Made by a program: the position numbers and the translations under genes. From Owenweeksia sp. (GTDB lineage Bacteria; Bacteroidota; Bacteroidia; Flavobacteriales; Schleiferiaceae), in NCBI GenBank assembly GCA_002695025.1, contig NZNV01000023.1, forward strand, positions 62,001 through 126,000: a DNA stretch of 64,000 nt. The letters are read 5' to 3'. Of the stretch, positions 62,101-64,000 are shown piece by piece. Position 1 is the first letter of the stretch, and each line of letters starts with the position of its first letter. Under the pieces are notes generated by a model. That model did no database searches. It worked only from the letters and a program-made list of their open reading frames with translations, and was not told the origin of the DNA.

Positions 62101-64000
62101 GCACTGCCCGCACCAGCTATTTCGATGGACACTTCCGCTATCAACGTAAGCCTTAGCAGCTGTAATGACTCTCTACTGGTACAACGCACTATATACAATA
62201 ACGGCCTGGGGAACCTGGATTACAGGATTGGCGGCAGTGAAGGCCTCAGCCTACAGGAAATACTGGACACCTTCAGAAACCAGTATTCTGCGATTACCAG
62301 CCTTATCCCCTCTGTGTACGACTTTTCCACTGGCAGCTCGGGATACTATATTTCTGACGGTGGTTATGACATGTACGATAATGGCAACAGGCTAACCGCC
62401 ACAACTACCACTACCTCTCCTTATATTTATTATTCGGACAATATGGTAACTGCCACTACAGACCTTGGCCCACAAGGACAGTACTTCACCTATGAGGGTA
62501 TTGGAATCTGGTTGTTCGCAGCCGATATAGACGGGGTAAGCCAGTTTGATATCAGCGGAGGTTTGGGTGCTGACGGGTTTGGCGTGGCCGATGGAACGGT
62601 ACTCACCAGCAGTATAGGGGGGCAGTCTTTTACCGGTTTTGTAAAACGGGTATACAACGTATCCGAGCCTTCGGTAAATCACCTGGTAATTGTTCCCGAG
62701 CCTAATACAGCACAGCACAACTTCACCTCCAATACGGATTCTGATCAGCACACTATTACCGGCTTAAATGGTACCAACCGGATTTATTACCTCCTCTATG
62801 CCAGCCGCACCGGACTGGCTACCAACTATATTGACAATCCCACTACACAGGCTATCATGGATAAATTCCTGGAGGTGATTTATGCGGGACGCCTCAGCAA
62901 CTGGATTACGGTTACTCCTGATTCCGGGCAGGTAAACCCCAGCGATAGCTCGGTGGTGGACATTTGGATAAAATCTGTAGGGCTGAGTGCGGGAACCCAC
63001 ACTACTTCTATTACCGTTAACACCAATGATCCGCTGAACCCCAATCTCACTATTCCCATACAGCTTACGGTAAGCGGAGCAGCCGAAACACAGGTTCCCA
63101 CCACCTGCCTGGATTATGACTCACTGCTGATAGGACTAAACAGCTTGGACAGCACACTGATCAGCAACGTAGGTTGTGACAGTCTTTTTGTGACGGGTTT
63201 CAACTCCCCTTCTGGACAATTCTCCGTTCAAAACCTGCCCCTGCACATTGCCCCCGGAGAAGAGGCCATGGCCCAGATCAGTTTTACTCCTTCCGTAGCT
63301 AGCTTTACCCAGGACACCATTTACCTGTACACCAATGCTGATACGGCAGCCATCTGCGTTAGTGGTAAGGGATTGGCAGCCTCTCAGGTATTACTCTTTA
63401 ACGATACGCTGAGAGTTACCGTCAATAAATGTTTGGGAGTACAGTCAGAGGTATTTTCCTTTGGTAATTCCGGTCAGGGAACCTTGTATTACGATCTGAA
63501 ATCACAGGAACTCTACCAGGATACCAGCCGGATTGTATACACCACCAGTGGTGCCACTACCCTGCACTCTTTTACCAATCTACCGTCCAGTGCAGATACC
63601 ATTTTCTTCACCACCGTAGTGAATGGTGATTATGACAGTTCTGGTGAAACCTATTCCGTAGAAGTAGAAGGAACCCAGGTTATTGCCAATGCTGCTCAAA
63701 GCCTGACGGCCGGAACCAATGATACGGCTATCTTCTATTATACCGGCCCATTGATCTCTACCTGGTTAAGCGATGGCCAGCTGGATGTAAGCATGATCAA
63801 TTCTCCAGCCGTGGATATATTCTCCTTGCCTTCTCTCAACATGCACTTTGTGCAGGTTAAGATGGGTACTAATACTCCCTGGATATCCATCCAGAATCCT
63901 TCTTCAGGTTCACTTAACGGAGGTGGGGTAACCTTTGTTAATATTGACTTTGATCCCACCAACCTGAGCATGGGAGTGCACACTTCCACACTGGTGATGG
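59167..64000 (+). CDS. Giant secreted multidomain protein (3' end outside window)
   Basis: Open for 1611 codons to the window edge. A signal peptide (cut after VQA, residue 24) is followed by a CUB domain (about 27-145), a PKD domain (about 147-227, with YEWHFGDGTTST) and then alternating modules. Type A units begin near 59866, 61051, 62110 and 63390 (pattern: Asp-rich strand, Cys, then N.G.G.L-Y/N). Type B units begin near 60760, 61831 and 63103 (C-D..., then a V.N.GC..L-type segment). Between the halves of type A lie unlike inserts, among them a concanavalin-like and a reelin-like domain. A T9SS C-terminal domain is expected outside the window but not seen. Confidence 0.88.
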   Translation, partial: MKSLAFSLTAFISTLVTFFSPVQAQVFNISSNGWDTTASCTGILRDPGGTGFYPNSANGYMVIDPPGNNPVSVQFAQFTTQASSDYVYIYDGIGNSGALLGSYSGTSLPNNGNPISSTSGAITIRFYSNFSQNYAGFEMSWVSGSTNAPTASFAFSTNSPAFNRPVQFINTTLNGGTYEWHFGDGTTSTETNPSHSYTSTGLKQVYLVASNCAGSDTSSIANINVQAPPQGSVNPDTVVITTACGTSNSGSFTISNGGSGTLFYDLELTQTSQNLILNETFENNSIGAFSVSNSSLSYSIVNSTSAPQGQRYLQMTGTGSFNNGMDASFPNATPESVSYWVMSPNSNSYHGYSNIGQTDQFGNFTQIFYSVFRYGDLRLYYRDPSGGFTTSYYHPRNLNQWYHIELRNIDFVNQTYDIYIDNTLLIASAGFNNSVNSLNKINFYNSSFSDFAVDNVQISGNDLLNKVSFNPTTGTLGNGSSNVIFINANASDLVAGTYWLDFIISSNDTALDGKTVPVKLIVTGSADLNQDRSCITYGNIFPGYAVTDSVLVWNSGCDTLNITGTTSTSTDISSSLAPVDLGPGDSLYVHVTLAASALGSYNDTLYLNGPDTTAHICITGQANPIPAITTDSATYHIYHQGCGDSVQFSAWLINNGQGQLNWSARSNVNSNLSDNFESSVPDPNLWSGYSFNVSNGSFCGIISGNKSLIFEGSGQRYIETVPLNIAGGGTIDFTMNQSNCELADNGEGIYIDYSTNNGLTWTNISYHYISSLNTDLVVSEPIPTAAQGSQVKFRLIQNQNSGSGYDNWIVDDFSINYALSNVIDFTPDTSSIAANDSILLTGKIGLDGFNTGTYNFTANLQSNDPANPVYSFPVVLHLTGIPNIVSNVSCLDMDTIMANTTVSDSILVYNDGCGDLNITAYNNSTSEFNILSSPITLAPDDSTYIQVQFAPTTNLGLIHDTISILSNDTTLSICLKGFALPAPAISMDTSAINVSLSSCNDSLLVQRTIYNNGLGNLDYRIGGSEGLSLQEILDTFRNQYSAITSLIPSVYDFSTGSSGYYISDGGYDMYDNGNRLTATTTTTSPYIYYSDNMVTATTDLGPQGQYFTYEGIGIWLFAADIDGVSQFDISGGLGADGFGVADGTVLTSSIGGQSFTGFVKRVYNVSEPSVNHLVIVPEPNTAQHNFTSNTDSDQHTITGLNGTNRIYYLLYASRTGLATNYIDNPTTQAIMDKFLEVIYAGRLSNWITVTPDSGQVNPSDSSVVDIWIKSVGLSAGTHTTSITVNTNDPLNPNLTIPIQLTVSGAAETQVPTTCLDYDSLLIGLNSLDSTLISNVGCDSLFVTGFNSPSGQFSVQNLPLHIAPGEEAMAQISFTPSVASFTQDTIYLYTNADTAAICVSGKGLAASQVLLFNDTLRVTVNKCLGVQSEVFSFGNSGQGTLYYDLKSQELYQDTSRIVYTTSGATTLHSFTNLPSSADTIFFTTVVNGDYDSSGETYSVEVEGTQVIANAAQSLTAGTNDTAIFYYTGPLISTWLSDGQLDVSMINSPAVDIFSLPSLNMHFVQVKMGTNTPWISIQNPSSGSLNGGGVTFVNIDFDPTNLSMGVHTSTLVM

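Noticed and set aside
1-64000. CRISPR arrays, insertion sequences, integrases or defence islands
   Set aside because: No regularly spaced repeats, transposase or integrase motifs, or known defence genes were seen anywhere in the window.

Overview
The window comes from a member of the Bacteroidota, most likely a marine-type Flavobacteriales lineage (Cryomorphaceae/Schleiferiaceae-like). The signs are: -7 promoter elements of the TAnnTTTG type ahead of many genes; type IX secretion (T9SS) C-terminal sorting domains; a fused MurF-alanine racemase; a DnaG primase whose zinc-finger ligands are replaced by Ser/Asp; neighbouring hemD-like and DUF4271 genes; and DUF3098, LruC and choice-of-anchor type proteins. 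No rRNA, tRNA, CRISPR array, insertion sequence or phage block was seen. The region is a chromosomal housekeeping segment with a few accessory islands.

Layout. 1-3.9 kb: rimP-nusA-infB translation/transcription operon (minus), infB running off the left edge. 4-7.5 kb: zinc-less sirtuin, lone receiver protein, SPOR-domain protein, membrane-anchored cytochrome c. 7.5-10.2 kb: ftsX-DUF3098-uppP-truB operon (plus). 10.2-17 kb: small unknowns, a YjbR-like protein, DUF502, a PNGase F-like T9SS protein preceded by a 20-bp tandem duplication, a holin-like membrane protein and an M1 aminopeptidase lipoprotein. 17-25.2 kb: murF-alr fusion, tdk, queA, rlmN with an overlapping 54-codon membrane peptide, and a polyprenyl synthase. 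25.2-31.2 kb: mscS, then a sigma-54 activator and its histidine kinase packed with 0-2 bp gaps, then dnaG.

31.2-39.4 kb is a surface polysaccharide cluster: Wzx-type flippase, four GT2 glycosyltransferases, a WecA/MraY-family initiating phosphotransferase, and two O-antigen-ligase/polymerase-family genes that converge and overlap by 81 bp. 39.4-43.9 kb (minus): C-terminal processing protease, rnpA, hemD, DUF4271, and a T9SS protein with an unusual C-x4-C-H motif. 43.9-46.1 kb: glutaryl-CoA dehydrogenase-like gene, apt and a small exported charged protein. 46.4-54.4 kb: LruC-domain lipoprotein, Mpo1-like protein, M20 peptidase, an HTH regulator, two unlisted small membrane peptides and several secreted unknowns. 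54.6-58.1 kb: eukaryote-like class Ia ribonucleotide reductase (nrdB-nrdA). 58.4-64 kb: a DUF3109 protein and the first 1611 codons of a giant secreted protein made of CUB, PKD and alternating repeat modules.

Themes: many genes are translationally coupled by ATGA/GTGA/TTGA overlaps and at least eight appear to start at TTG; several promoters lie so close to the start codon that transcripts should be leaderless or nearly so. I found no clear new defence or mobile system. The most distinctive points are the duplicated gene start at 12650-12690, the overlapping ligase paralogues, the 5'-terminal hairpin of the rimP operon, the mscS/two-component operon and the modular giant protein.
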